This document shows positions 1 to 10,090 of a stretch of 64,000 nucleotides of DNA, in pieces. Made by a program: the position numbers and the translations under genes. The notes under the pieces were generated by a model that searched no databases, was not told where the DNA came from, and worked only from the letters and a program-made list of their open reading frames with translations. Positions within the stretch are counted from its first letter, which is position 1. The number at the start of each line of letters is the position of its first letter. The stretch is from Bathymodiolus brooksi (taxonomy: Eukaryota; Mollusca; Bivalvia; Mytilida; Modiolidae), in contig OY804588.1 in NCBI GenBank assembly GCA_963680875.1, positions 93,552,233-93,616,232 of the forward strand, given 5' to 3'.

Positions 1-939
1 ACTATTCATTTAGAAATAAAGTAACTAAAATCAGGACCATTGACCCCGTGGTAGGGGAAATAAAACATATTAAGACACACAACATCTGAATACAACACAT
101 ATATATACTTAATGCAACACATGTCTACTTTATACAACACATGTTTACTTTATGCAACACATGTATTTTTATGTACCACATGCAGTACAGGAGAAATTAT
201 TTGGTTCAACGTTTTAAACTATTATAATAATAAATTTCACAGAAAAAAGAATATATGTAACGGGTATTTTTGTTTAAGAGGGCAATCTAAGGAACACCTT
301 AGCTAATATTAAAATTAATTTAGACCAGCGGTTAAATGTGAGGAGATTAATATGTGAAAAGTTTACTAGGACGACAGGCGGCATCTGATAGAAATAAACT
401 CAAGTGACGTTAACCTTCTACAACAAAATCAAGGGAACAAACATAAATAGACTATAGTATTTAGAAACTGCCCACGGTTCGGAGAAAAAAATATTTTAAA
501 ATATACCTTTACTAAAAGTGATATTATTACCATTATCTAGGATTTAGTTTTTATTAACTATTTCATTGTTCAATGTATTCCATTGGTGAAAAGAACATAA
601 TTGACTTTCAATCTCTGCTCTCTAGTAGATTTTTGCTTTGTTTCCGCCATTTTGATTTTACCCAACGACAATGATGCAATACAGTAAAGACATATTTCGG
701 CACAAACAAGGATATATTTTACACTTGCTTTCCGTTGAATTAATATGAAATTATTATTACTATATAATAATATGGAATACTGAATTATACATGTAGCATT
801 CCTGAAACATTTTGTTAACTACATGCTTTATACCAGCTTGTATTTGTTTTTATTGTATCTGAATCATCCTTTTACACGATAATTTCATGGATATTCAGTG
901 TTCGTTCAATCTTAAGATTAGTGCAAGAAATATACATAC
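1..939. other. NCS1 intron downstream of the EF-hand 3 exon
   Basis: AT-rich intronic sequence. Around 110-185 there is a loose three- to four-fold repetition of a CAACACATGT-containing unit of about 24 bp. Small open frames here show no similarity or codon bias I can recognise. No EF-hand 4 exon is visible on the minus strand. Confidence 0.6.
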
Positions 940-1028
940 CACCATTCTATAAATAGCGTCTACAATGTCTAAGAGCTCTACTCGGGTGATATACCCATCA
1001 CTGTCTAAATCGTATAATTTGAAAGCCC
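940..1028 (-). CDS. NCS1: NCS-1/frequenin exon, EF-hand 3
   Basis: An 89-nt exon (acceptor TTTTACAG, donor GTATGT): two bases completing Trp, then 29 codons starting [17 protein letters not shown] and ending AIYRMV in phase 0. The loop [12 protein letters not shown] is a canonical calcium-binding EF-hand with D, D, D and a terminal E at positions 1, 3, 5 and 12. In NCS-1 the next residues lead to EF-hand 4; no such exon was found in bases 1-939, so the 3' end of the gene lies outside the window. Confidence 0.95.
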
Positions 1029-1502
1029 CTGTAAAACAAATGTACACATATTGTCAAATTCTCCACATTTCTTGACCAATGCTTAAAGTCATTCGATTCT
1101 TTCAATTATGATACAATACAGTTCAGCCAGTACCACTAAACACATTTTTATTGAAGGCTCACGATTGACCAATCTTATTAGAAATAGCTATTTGTTGTTT
1201 CTTATCTTTTTTTTTATTGTTTTTTTTTCTTTGGCGATACACTAGCATCTAACAACATCATGTCAGGGTTCATATTCGTAACCGTCCAATCAGTGATGAG
1301 CCTACCATGTTGATCGAGTATAGGCCAGGAGCTGCTGTCTGATTTGTCAATATATATATATATATATATTAACTGCCTTGCATGTGAATGGACAGTCAAA
1401 AATGAATGACAATGTTGTCAGATGTTGGTGTATCACCAAAGACATACTTTTACAGAAGATACAACCAACAACTAATCTAAATTAGATTGACGATTGACTA
1501 AA
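1029..1502. other. Intron sequence with TA microsatellite
   Basis: Intron between the EF-hand 2 and EF-hand 3 exons. It contains a short (TA)n run near 1350-1369 and a T-rich stretch at 1205-1232. Nothing else is recognisable. Confidence 0.6.
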
Positions 1503-1737
1503 GGGGTTTATGGTATTTAGCGCCACTTTCAACAATATTTCAGTCGCATCGTGGCGGTCAGTTTTATTGGTGGAAGAAACCGGAAAAAGCCACCGACTTG
1601 TCTCCAGTCACTGACAAACTTTATCATATAATGTTGTATCGGGTGTAATTCGAACCCACAACTTTAGTGGTAATATGCACTGATTGCATAGGTAGATTTA
1701 AATCCACTACCATACGATTACGATCACGAAGCCCATT
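1503..1737 (-). mobile_element. tRNA-derived SINE, mollusc Meta/MD-type (copy 1)
   Basis: Read on the minus strand it has a head with the tRNA B-box-like GTTCGAAT, a central part containing TTTGTCAGTGACT and CGGTTTC, and a tail near ATATTGTTGAAAGTGGCG. The same organisation recurs at about 6925, 8108, 8818, 11132 and 20895. It is inserted in an intron. Family assignment is by memory of mollusc SINEs with a shared 3' domain. Confidence 0.75.
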
Positions 1738-1905
1738 ATTGACTAGAGGAATGCCTATATATTTAATTTGTGTATCTATAGAGTAAGTCATGTAATCTAG
1801 TGGAAGTTGAATCCTCGGGTACAAACACTTTGAAAAAGTGGCGGGTTAAGCTAGCATTATGGACACATCAAACAAATAAAACAACGAATGCACAGTGCAA
1901 TGGGT

Positions 1906-2128
1906 TGGTGTTATGGTGTTAAAAGCCTTTCAACAATATTGTAGTTATATCGTGACGGGAAGTTTTATTGGTGGAGGAAACAGGAGTACTTGGAGAATAC
2001 CGATCTACCGCACTTTATGACCAGTGACTTGTGACAGTACGGTGGTTTTCTCCGGTTTCATACACCAGTTAAACTGACCGACACGATATAACTGAACTAT
2101 TTGTGAAAGTGCACTATAACTCTAATCC
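1906..2128. mobile_element. Two SINE 3' parts in inverted orientation
   Basis: Bases 1906-2005 match the SINE tail and central region on the minus strand (CAACAATATT, TATATCGTGACGG, TTTTATTGGTGGAGGAAAC). Bases 2028-2128 match the same region on the plus strand (GTGACAGTACGGTGG, GATATAACTGAACTA). Heads are missing, so the pair forms an imperfect foldback. Confidence 0.6.
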
Positions 2129-2214
2129 TAGTTATGTAACAGAAAATTGTTGTTAGAAAATATGAAAAAAATTAGTCAAAGCTATGCGTAAAATAAAGCA
2201 TAAACAGGAAAATA

Positions 2215-2450
2215 CAGTTGGTTAATGTAGTTAATGTAGTTAATGTAGTTAATTATAATAAATTATGTTGTATTTATTTGTATTTTGTAAATAATAATAA
2301 TAAAAAAAAGAAAAAAAAGAAAAAGGTTATGTAACAATGATAAACCAGCTATTTTATAAACCAGCTATTTAGTGATAAACCAGCTATTTCATAAACCAGC
2401 TATTTAGTGATAAACCAGCTATTTTATAAACCAGCTATTTTATAAACATC
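2215..2450. repeat. Two small tandem repeats in the EF2-EF3 intron
   Basis: Bases 2215-2247 repeat TTAATGTAG about 3.5 times. Bases 2338-2448 repeat a 17-20-bp unit containing ATAAACCAGCTATTT six times, some units with an added AGTG. Between them is an A-rich stretch. Confidence 0.8.
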
Positions 2451-3354
2451 ACTTTTAAGTAAATTAGCCAAGTTTTACATGATAGTGTATACAGAATTAA
2501 GGTAATATAGTAATAAAATAGATAGCATATTTAACATAACACATAATAGCACCACAATTATATACTCATTATAGCTTGTCTGTGTTTTATATAATGACAT
2601 GTAGTGCATGGTTAACCATCAACGTTAAAGATTGTTTCTGATGAATCAGATATAAGCTTTAACAGTAGAATAACGTACAGCGGCTTTGCAATAATAAACA
2701 TTTGAATTATTTTTTCAATGAGCTATTTCGACGATAATCGAGTTCACAACATTTCAGGTGACTCGGGGTTGTTGATGGAGATTGTTCACGTAGATGTTCC
2801 ACCCTCCTCACTGAATTTGGTACTGCTTTGACAACTATTTTACCTAATTTGTTCCAGTATTGTTATAAATACTGTTATAGTGACAGCCGGAACCTTTGAG
2901 TCGTAATGAAAGCGGGAGGTTTGGCGCTTTAAAATCTGATTCAACCCACCATTTCTTTAGAAATGCCTGTACCAAGTCAGGGTCATTACGGTTTTCACAG
3001 TTTTCCGGTTGTTGAATGATTTTGTCTGTTTATATACTTATGAGTTTTGACTTTCCCTTTGGAAGATTGTTCGGAGTTCGGTAATTTTGTTATTACCCTT
3101 ATTTACATGGCTTCACAATAACACTTGGATATTATTTTCTTCCTGGAGTGAGTTAGTGAACGATTTCTTTTAACGTAAAATGATCGATTTTTCAGCCATA
3201 CCACGAGAACAAGTTACATGTACATTCTATGTAATGATGATGATGTTGTCAGATTTATACTAGAACAACGCGCTTAATTGAATATTTATAGTGCTAGCTC
3301 ACTGACACAACAGTCCGCTCACACATTATCATGATTCCGAGCCTAATCAGTCTT
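2451..3354. other. Intron sequence without recognised features
   Basis: AT-rich sequence between the EF-hand 2 and EF-hand 3 exons. No open frame with convincing coding character and no repeat longer than trivial ATG runs near 3235-3245. Confidence 0.5.
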
Positions 3355-3500
3355 TGCTCTCACTCCATAAAGCTGCGTTCTTAAAGGAGAAGCAGCAGAT
3401 ACCAATGTTATGCTCTTTGGTTTCGTCCAACGGGCTCGAACCCATGATCTACCGGATTTACGGCGAGCAAGCAGCATAATCATTACATCACCGATACGGT
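3355..3500 (-). mobile_element. Second-family tRNA-derived SINE, head fragment
   Basis: On the minus strand the segment reads as a tRNA-like head: an A-box-like stretch around GATGTAATGATTATGCTGC, then GATCATGGGTTCGAGCCCG as the B box. It resembles the head of the SINE at 25725. The body after the head is short or diverged. Confidence 0.55.
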
Positions 3501-3728
3501 TTTTTCTTACTTGAAAAAAAAATGAAAATGTAATTGTTAAGAAATTAAATTGCTATTTCAAAGAGACGGCTAGCCATTTGTGAAGTAGAAAAACTGCAAC
3601 CCTCTCAGGTCACGAATCAATATAGATGTGAACCCTAAGAAACAGGATGAGGTATTAAGATAGACATATCATTGTTAACAAACTAGAAAAAGATCTAAAG
3701 AAGAAAAGATTGTATATATAATGCTTAC

Positions 3729-3807
3729 ATTGTAGTTTTTCTTGAACACTTCCTCGTGAGGTAACAGACAAAGCTTGTAAAAATTCTCCAAATTCTATGT
3801 AACCATC
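3729..3807 (-). CDS. NCS1: NCS-1/frequenin exon, second half of EF-hand 2
   Basis: A 79-nt exon on the minus strand (acceptor TTTTCAG, donor GTAAGC). It starts in phase 0 with DGYIEFGEFLQALSVTSRG and ends EKLQ plus one base. The first residues complete the EF-hand 2 loop DENKDGYIEFGE, which has acidic or amide ligands at positions 1, 3, 5 and 12 and so is predicted to bind calcium. The final T joins GG of the exon at 1028 to give the conserved Trp of 'EKL-x-WAFKLYD'. The conserved ALSVTSRG segment places it in the NCS-1 branch. Confidence 0.95.
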
Positions 3808-5491
3808 CTGAAAAATTGTATTTTCTGTTAAAAGTGATTTGTAAAAATTGATTGATTGATTGATTAATTGGTTGGTTGGTTGATTTCGATTGATAGTTGC
3901 CGTCCAGAGTATTCCAACTATCCTAAACATGAGAAAATTTTTACAAACAATACATTGAGTGGGTAAAAGAAGTGGCAACAAGGTGGGCTTATGGGAGAGG
4001 AATCTTTGATTTCGATAAGGAAAATGAGAGGTGTTGGATAGGGTGAAATAATATTGTCTTCCAGCAGGCCACCAATGATAACAACCTTATTAGGATGCAC
4101 GTTTTATTATACGTTTTAAAAGTTATGACTAATAACCGAAAAACGCAACAAATGCTGAAAACTATTATCCTTATAAAGGTTTCCCTGTATGAAATTCCCA
4201 GATTTGGATTAAGAGTATTTCTAGTTATGATGTGTGAAAAGACAAGGACTTTATCAAATCTCGAACCAGTTTCTACTGTTACCCGCAATAACGCTGTCGG
4301 GTTTATATTGCCGAGTATATAAAATCATTTTAAAAAAGCACGTGGTAACACTCGCGGAGCTTCCTTTCATCCTTATCAATCAAACCATGATTTCTTAAAC
4401 TCATGTAGGTAGAGTAAAGGTATACATGTTAATACCACAAACAGGTGTCAAAATAAAACAAAATATTTTGAAAATTAAACTATTTCCGTTTTGTAAAACT
4501 CCAATACATCATTCAGCCGAAGTAAAAATGTCAAACAAACAAGATATAAATAAATATTGCGGTGGAAAAATACTTATAGCACTCATAATTTCTTCAAAGG
4601 ATTTTATTACTTATATATAAGTAGAAATAATACGTTGAAGCTTTAGATAGATAACAATTAATAAATACCGTACGGTAGATCGCTGGTGTTTGTCTTTTCA
4701 TTTGCAGTGTAATTGTTTTTGTCAGAAAATGGACGATTCCGATATTAAAAACAAATGTAAATAAACGTTGGTTAAATAAAACACAAGAATAAACATTCGA
4801 GCAACAAGAGCATTCATAACACAGGAAGTGAAAATAGGTGCTCCGGAAGGACATCCAACGTTTATGGGAAATTGTTCGACACAATTTTCAAAATTTACAG
4901 AAGATGAATTCCTTGTATATTGTTACCAAAGAATGTTGAACATGATTAAACTTAGTATTCTGTTCATAACTTATGGTTAATAATCTACATTATACTTCAT
5001 TTTTACTTTGAATTCGACTCTGGTCCTGTTAATGCCACACGAAGACTGACTGTACAGACTCCAATCATTGTCCATAATGACATCAAAACCTATAGTGCAC
5101 CGTCATTTTTCAGTATCTTCTCCGAATATTATGCCACAAAAAAAACTGGGGCGTTCTGAAAATGAGATACAGGACTCTCAAGCCTCTCTTCAAAACGGCA
5201 TCAGGTTTTTTTTGTGGGGAGAGATAATATCCGGTGAAGATAATGACAAATAACAGTACACTCTTCATTTTGATGACGGTCTGAAAATGGTTGAGAGGAG
5301 GGTTCAGTGTTCGAGTGCATGTGACTATATATGATAAAGAGGTTATATAAGGTCAGTGATTTTCCTATGGGTAGTGCGATATATTACTTTATAACTGCGA
5401 ATTCATTGAAATTGGCGTTAAATGCCTATTAGCAGGAAACAATACACATGTGTACTATTCTACATAACTCATGCATAACTCTGCAACTTAC
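3808..5491. other. Intron between the two EF-hand 2 exons
   Basis: A 1.7-kb intron. It contains a (TTGA)n/(TTGG)n simple repeat at 3847-3886 and, near 4797-4852, a short piece resembling the dispersed repeat that contains GGTGCTCCGGAAGG. Open frames of 60-108 codons overlap each other on both strands and are not convincing genes. Confidence 0.55.
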
Positions 5492-5581
5492 CTTATTTTC
5501 ATCAAAAACATTAAATACAAAAGTAGCAAATTTACTAGGATCACCAAATGGGAAGAACTGTCTATAAATCTTTGTAAAACC
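5492..5581 (-). CDS. NCS1: NCS-1/frequenin exon, EF1-EF2 linker and first half of EF-hand 2
   Basis: A 90-nt exon of exactly 30 codons, acceptor CTTTTCAG, donor GTAAGT, phase 0 at both ends. It begins [18 protein letters not shown] and ends NVFDENK, so the intron splits the EF-hand 2 calcium loop after its fourth residue. The PFGDPSKF[A]xFVF region is typical of NCS-1 and frequenin. Partial copies of its acceptor and 5' part lie just upstream in transcript direction (5652-5686 plus 6800-6818, and about 6842-6895). Confidence 0.95.
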
Positions 5582-5651
5582 CTGAAAAGAAAAGAATTAA
5601 TATATATAATATAACGTTTATTAAAATGTGGTGAAAACAAACACACATGTA

Positions 5652-5686
5652 CCATGGAAGAACTGTGTATCAATCTTTGTAAAACC
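5652..5686 (-). pseudogene. Decayed copy of NCS1 exon 5' part (copy 2, interrupted)
   Basis: On the minus strand this matches the first ~30 nt of the exon at 5492-5581, with substitutions, starting inside its GFTKI codons. The first bases of the exon and the acceptor (CTCTACAG) lie on the far side of a transposon, at 6800-6818. Without the insertion the copy would read acceptor then GGTTTTACA, like the true exon. The frame diverges after about ten codons, so it is not functional. Confidence 0.75.
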
Positions 5687-6799
5687 TAGTCCGAGATTCC
5701 TCTGACGGCTTTTATGGATTTGCTGTAGTCGTGGGAGGTCAGAGCGCTATGTATACGGAAAACAGCTGATTTGCCTCTCCAGTTCTTGGTCGGCACATTT
5801 CCACGTTTCGTGGCTATCTGATTTTATTTTCTATCAGAAACCCTTATATAAATCGCTTCACCAATCATTTTTCTATTCTTTCATAACCATCTTACCCTCA
5901 GAAAGTGGTGTTACAATCCATTACATCACGATTTTGCCTTAGATCCTATTATTCCGCCATTTGACTTCCATTTTCGAATCTACAAACGTGATCTCGCAAT
6001 ACTAACTGAATGATAACAGTAACGCATTGCATGATGGGAGCTACTTAATTCAGCGCGCCAAATTATTTGAGCATTATTTGCATACGTAAACAACATTCAA
6101 ATCACATGGAAGACGATACATTTAAACGAATTATGCAGGACAAACAGTCCATCTACAGATCAAAGCAGAACAGAAGGAAATCATACAGAATGTGTTGGAA
6201 AGAAAAGATTCAATGGCAGAGTGTTACCAACGGGCTTCGGAAAGAGCATGTGTTACGTCCCCCCTTTTTGGACAAGGTACTACATCATTTTTTTTTCTTA
6301 TGGTTATCTGTAATTCCCTATTGCTGTTAAAATCATTACCAATCAATATAATCAACTGTATTAAATTTTATGTTAATTGTTCTGCCTTAACAGGCGTGTA
6401 TGATTGGCAATAAACATATTTGTTTGTTTGTTTATATGCAAATCATCTCCCATGATACATTGCGGTAATCGTGGTTTTCTCATAGTCACGTGACAAATGT
6501 TTGAAAAATGGAAGACTAATGGCGGAATCATAGGATCTAAGGCAAAATCGTGCTGTAATGGAGTGTAACACCACTTTCTGAGGGTAAGATGGTTATGAAT
6601 GAATAGAAAAATGATTGGTGAAGCGATTTATATAAGGGCTTCTGGTAGAAAATAACATCCAATAGCCACGAAACGTGGAAATGTGCTGACCCAGAGTTGG
6701 AGAAGCAAATCCGCTGTTTTCCGTATGTATAGCGCTCTGACGTCCCATGGCTACAGCAAATCCATAAAAGCCGTCAGACGGCAGAGGAATCTCGGACTA
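5687..6799. mobile_element. Mutator-like DNA element with long inverted repeats
   Basis: 1,113 bp. Both ends begin with the same 18 bp, TAGTCCGAGATTCCTCTG, and similarity between the arms continues for about 290 bp and, more loosely, about 350 bp (5687-6040 against 6440-6799). The element is flanked by a perfect 9-bp target duplication, TGTAAAACC (5678-5686 and 6800-6808). Long TIRs and a 9-bp duplication are typical of Mutator-like elements. No transposase is visible; the 400-bp centre carries a helicase gene fragment and an AATAAA near 6409. It is a non-autonomous element inserted in a duplicated NCS1 exon fragment. Confidence 0.8.
6126..6289 (+). pseudogene. RecQ-like helicase fragment captured in Mutator-like element
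   Basis: Two frames abut. Frame 1 (from 6126) contains AEQKEIIQNVLERKDSMA. After an apparent 2-nt insertion near 6216-6220, frame 2 (from 6221) gives VLPTGFGKSMCYVPPFLDKV. LPTGFGKS is a Walker A motif of the RecQ/superfamily 2 type, and the preceding segment fits the region just before helicase motif I. Only about 55 codons remain, with a frameshift and no motif II, so it is a dead gene fragment. It may come from a host gene or from a helicase-bearing transposon. Confidence 0.6.
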
Positions 6800-6899
6800 T
6801 GTAAAACCCTGTAGAGAAAAACAAATATGTTGAATTACCAAAAGGGGAAGAACTGTCTATAAATCTTTGTAAAACCCTAGCAAGAAAAGAAATATACAT
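6800..6899 (-). pseudogene. Rest of exon copy 2 and exon copy 3 with acceptor
   Basis: Bases 6800-6818 hold the acceptor side of copy 2 (minus-strand CTCTACAG then GGTTTTACA). Bases 6842-6895 hold copy 3: a TTGCTAG acceptor followed by at least 32 nt identical to the true exon (encoding [10 protein letters not shown]), then diverging where the true exon encodes GDPSKF. No donor is evident. These look like tandem duplications of the exon's 3' splice site. Confidence 0.75.
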
Positions 6900-6919
6900 G
6901 TTTGGTAGTTGGATGTACA

Positions 6920-7112
6920 ACTACCTATACAAATAATGCAGTGTGAGTTCGAATCCAGCTCAGGCGAGGTGTACTCGATACAACATTATGAGATAAAGTT
7001 TGTCAGTGACTTGAGACAGGTCGGTGGTTTCCTCCACCAATACAACGGACAGCCAGGATATAGCTGAAATATTGTTCAAAGTGACGTTAAACAACATAGC
7101 CCTAACATTATA
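6920..7112 (+). mobile_element. tRNA-derived SINE, Meta/MD-type (copy 2)
   Basis: Plus orientation: GTGAGTTCGAATCC as B box, then GTGTACTCGATACAACATT, TTTGTCAGTGACTTG, and a tail ATATTGTTCAAAGTGACG ending at TTAAACAACATAGCCC. The extreme 5' head is truncated. Confidence 0.75.
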
Positions 7113-7413
7113 TATATTGTATACAATGTTATATAAAATGTGCCGAAAACTAACAGATTTCGACAATGTATGATTCCACTGATGGTGGGATGTACTCGAT
7201 ACAATACAGCATTTAGCTTATTTAATGACATTTCATGTGGTTTTCCAACACAATTGAGTGCCACGTTATATCATTGAAACTCGAGAACTGAAATAATGTT
7301 TAACATGGCATTCCATGATCATAATTCGTTCCAACCCCCTTGACAGATATATCTCATAACTTCAATTTCATTTGTTCAAATCCATTAACAACCAAAAGCG
7401 CAAAGTTAAATTT

Positions 7414-7704
7414 CGAGTGGTCTAGGGCGCTGGACGTAAGGCTAAGCGAATGGTGCTGCAGTGTATCAATGGTGTGGGTTCAAATCCCGTCGAGGGAAGA
7501 ACAAACATTTGACAGCTCTAAGACCTAATTCTAACACCATATATATATACGTCTTAAAAATTAAACCAAACAGTGTTAGAATTAGATTTTAGAGCCGTCA
7601 AATTTTTGTTCTTCCCTCGACGGGATTTGAACCCACACCATTGATACACTGCAGCACCATTCGTTTAGCCTTACGTCCAGCACCCTAGACCACTCGACCA
7701 CACC
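7414..7704. mobile_element. Palindromic tRNA-Leu-like SINE (two heads in inverted orientation)
   Basis: Bases 7414-7542 and 7573-7696 are inverted copies (about 125 bp each, very similar) separated by about 30 bp of AT-rich sequence. Each arm carries CGAGTGGTCTAGGGCGCTGG or its close relative as A box and GTGGGTTCAAATCCCG as B box, closely resembling the tRNA-Leu A and B boxes. A (TA)n run follows at 7709-7723. The acceptor stem is not convincing, so this is a tRNA-derived repeat, not a tRNA gene. Confidence 0.7.
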
Positions 7705-7724
7705 CACTATATATATATATATAA

Positions 7725-8107
7725 AGGGGGTGGGGTGGGGAAGCGTTTTTATCGCTAAAATTAATCCCTTCATTTCTTTCAATACATCGGTCAAAAAACG
7801 TGTCCTCGTCGTGCATGCGGATGTAAACTTGTGTGCTTTTTTTTTTTTTTTTTTTTATTGTTTTGTCCTTTTTAATAAAACATATATAAATTGTCACCTT
7901 TAATGACGTACATCCGGGTCTTTGTTAACCAAATCGATATGATAACGATATCTCTGTTTACATATTGTTTATCTATAGATATATTAAAATCATTATAGAT
8001 GGGGTGGGAGTTAACATGTGATTAACTCTCGTGGTGCATTTAAAAAAAATGGGTGACCCGACCATGGCTTCTGATTATCCATTTTTTGGTATCCTCAAAG
8101 TTTTCTA
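7725..8107. other. Intron sequence with poly-T tract
   Basis: Contains a G-rich tract at 7724-7741 and a run of about 20 T at 7838-7857, perhaps the poly-A tail of a minus-strand retrocopy. Nothing else is identified. Confidence 0.4.
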
Positions 8108-8370
8108 GAGGCCGTTGTGGTCGTGATCGTATGGTAGTTGGATTTACAACTTCCAGTGCAATCAGTGCCTATCGTTACTATAGTTGGGAGCTCAAATACT
8201 GCTCAGGCGAGGTGTACTCGATACAACATCATCGTGATAAAGTTTGTCAGTGACTTGCGACAGGTCGGTGGTTTTCTCCAGGTAATCCGGTTTCCTCCAC
8301 TACTAAAACCGACGGCCACGATATAACTGAAATATTGTTGAAGGTGGAGTTAAACACCATAAACAATAAA
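8108..8370 (+). mobile_element. tRNA-derived SINE, Meta/MD-type (copy 3)
   Basis: Near full length on the plus strand: head GGCCGTTGTGGTCGTGATCG with A box near TGGTAGTTGGATT, a degraded B box at GGGAGCTCAAAT, then TCGATACAACATC, AGTTTGTCAGTGACTTGC, CCGGTTTCCTCCA, and the tail ATATTGTTGAAGGTGGAG to TTAAACACCATAAAC. Confidence 0.8.
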
Positions 8371-8817
8371 CCACCACCATTAAAGTATTCTGTGGATGGT
8401 GAACGTGATCCCACTTTTCCCTTCCTCGTTTTAAGATTTAATCAATACAATCCTAAGTTTACTTTTGCATGCGACAAATCGTTTATCACGTAGAAATAAT
8501 TGATTTTTCGTTACAAAATGCAATTACAACTCTTTGAAATATAATTTTCACATTTTTTTATAATGACACATCGATTTGATTGTCTCTTTAATTTGAAAGA
8601 ACGGCATGATTTAAACTGTGGTTGTTTCGTTTCAAAGAACGACATTCAGTTGATTTAAAGTAATACCACTGTAATAGGTTATATATTACAATGTGCATTG
8701 TTTTGTTTTAATTGCATCTTTATTTCTTTTTTTTCTTTTTTTTTCATTTATATTTATTTTCAAAACGTTCAGGTGAATATCTCGGTACATTACCAAATAT
8801 TATTATTATTAAATCTC
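8371..8817. other. Intron sequence without recognised features
   Basis: AT-rich, with a T/C-rich tract near 8720-8745 and a short TTA repeat at 8797-8811. No coding signal. Confidence 0.5.
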
Positions 8818-9085
8818 GTCGCGGTCGTGATCGTATGGTAGTTGGGTTTACAATTACCTGTACAATCAGTGTCAGTCACCACTAACGTTGTGAGTTAGAA
8901 CTCCGCTCATGACGAGGGGTGTACTCGATACAACATTATGTGATAAAGATTGTCAGTGACTTGCGACAGGTCGGCGCTTTTCTCCTGGTACTCCTGTTTC
9001 CTCAACCAATAAAACTGACCGACACTATATAACTGAAATATTGTTCAAAGTGGCGTTAAGCACCATAACCCTAAACCTACACCTT
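8818..9085 (+). mobile_element. tRNA-derived SINE, Meta/MD-type (copy 4)
   Basis: Plus strand head CGCGGTCGTGATCG, A box near GGTAGTTGGGTT, then GTACTCGATACAACATT, GTCAGTGACTTGCGACAGG and the tail ATATTGTTCAAAGTGGCG ending in TTAAGCACCATAACCCTAA. Confidence 0.8.
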
Positions 9086-9221
9086 AAATCTAAGTTTCTG
9101 CTATCTCAAGTATAAGTGACCTTAGCTGATTTTGGCTATTGACTTTTGGCCCTTTGGTTTACTTGATCACAAAGACTTTTATATTATTTGTGTTTTTTCT
9201 TCGATCTTTAGATGTTGAACG

Positions 9222-9268
9222 TACCTGAAGAAGGATATTCCAGGGCATGCGCACTAAATTTGATAGCT
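9222..9268 (+). mobile_element. Penelope/hammerhead-like terminal fragment (copy 1)
   Basis: Plus strand: ACCTGAAGAAGGATATTCCA followed by GGGCATGCGCACTAAATTTGATA. The same order occurs, inverted, at 54375-54455 and 62935-62985, and in a diverged form at 13112-13165. Those better copies resemble a hammerhead core (CTGATGA ... GAAAC). This copy is degraded in both core boxes. Confidence 0.4.
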
Positions 9269-9283
9269 ACGTTTTTAACATGA

Positions 9284-9538
9284 CAGGGACGGGTCCAGGG
9301 GGAGGCGCGCCCCCTAAAATTGGAAAAGATAAGATTTTTTTGCATAAAATCGTGATTTTTCACACGAAATACCCCAAATATGTTCGCGCCTCCCTCCGCA
9401 ATTGGAAAAAATATTATTTTGTGGCGTAAAATCGTGATGTTTCACACGAAATACCCCAAACATTTTCGCGCCCCCCTCCAATCGGCGCAATTTTTTTAAG
9501 TGCGCCCCCTCTAACTTGAAATCCTGGATCCGCCCCTG
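9284..9538. mobile_element. Small non-autonomous DNA transposon (MITE)
   Basis: A 255-bp element with imperfect terminal inverted repeats: it begins CAGGGACGGGTCCAGG and ends CCTGGATCCGCCCCTG. Flanks on both sides read CATGA. Internally an approximately 105-bp segment (AATCGTGATTTTTCACACGA) is repeated twice. 'CAGGGGCGGATCCAGGA' termini occur widely in invertebrate MITEs. Superfamily unclear; hAT is possible but an 8-bp duplication is not evident. Confidence 0.65.
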
Positions 9539-9630
9539 CATGACATGTATATAATATAATTGTAACATGAATGTAAACAACAGCTAAGAACTATGAAATA
9601 ATACACGAAGATACAATATATTGCATACTT

Positions 9631-9800
9631 TAAATTCGGGCTGTAGTTGTGTTACTCTCAGAGAGCCGTGCAATAATCAACGACCTAGATGTGATATGGC
9701 TTCATGTTACAAAATCATTTATGCCATGGTTTTCCGAGTTAAACAGTGAAACAATCGAACGGCTCTCTGAGAGTAAAAAAAAAACTACAGACCAGATTTA
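9631..9800. mobile_element. Hairpin MITE with ~40-bp inverted arms
   Basis: The left arm AAATTCGGGCTGTAGT ... ACTCTCAGAGAGCCGT (9634-9674) pairs with ACGGCTCTCTGAGAGT ... ACTACAGACCAGATTT (9760-9800). Both ends have TTTAAA, compatible with a TTAA target. The centre is about 85 bp with no coding potential. Confidence 0.6.
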
Positions 9801-10090
9801 AAATGTGCATTATCTCGTATCTGCGTGTATTATTGTATCATTCTTAGTTGTTGCTTACATTTTGTAAATAAACCATAAAAAAGATCAAAGGAAAAGAATG
9901 CATTCATGTTCCAATTACTACATGTATCTTTGTAAAAGCCTAATTAAGAGTATATTATATAATTATACGATAGCTTTATACTTGGCATGTAATTTGTAAA
10001 TATTCTATAATTTGATTATTAGACAGATTAACGAATGTCGTTATTTGTGTTCATGTATACTAATTACAGACGTGCATGACAAATCACTAC
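9801..10090. other. Intron sequence without recognised features
   Basis: AT-rich; no repeat, TE or coding signal noticed. Confidence 0.5.

Noticed and set aside
1..939. EF-hand 4 exon of NCS1
   Set aside because: Looked for an acceptor followed by the conserved EF-hand 4 loop on the minus strand; none seen, so the gene's 3' part is placed outside the window.
6067..6330. 87-codon plus-strand gene inside the Mutator-like element
   Set aside because: The apparent ORF reads a different frame from the helicase-like residues; the true signal is a frameshifted fragment, so the ORF itself is spurious.
7414..7500. Functional tRNA-Leu gene
   Set aside because: A and B boxes are present but no matching acceptor stem or anticodon arm can be folded, and an inverted copy lies next to it; it is a SINE head.
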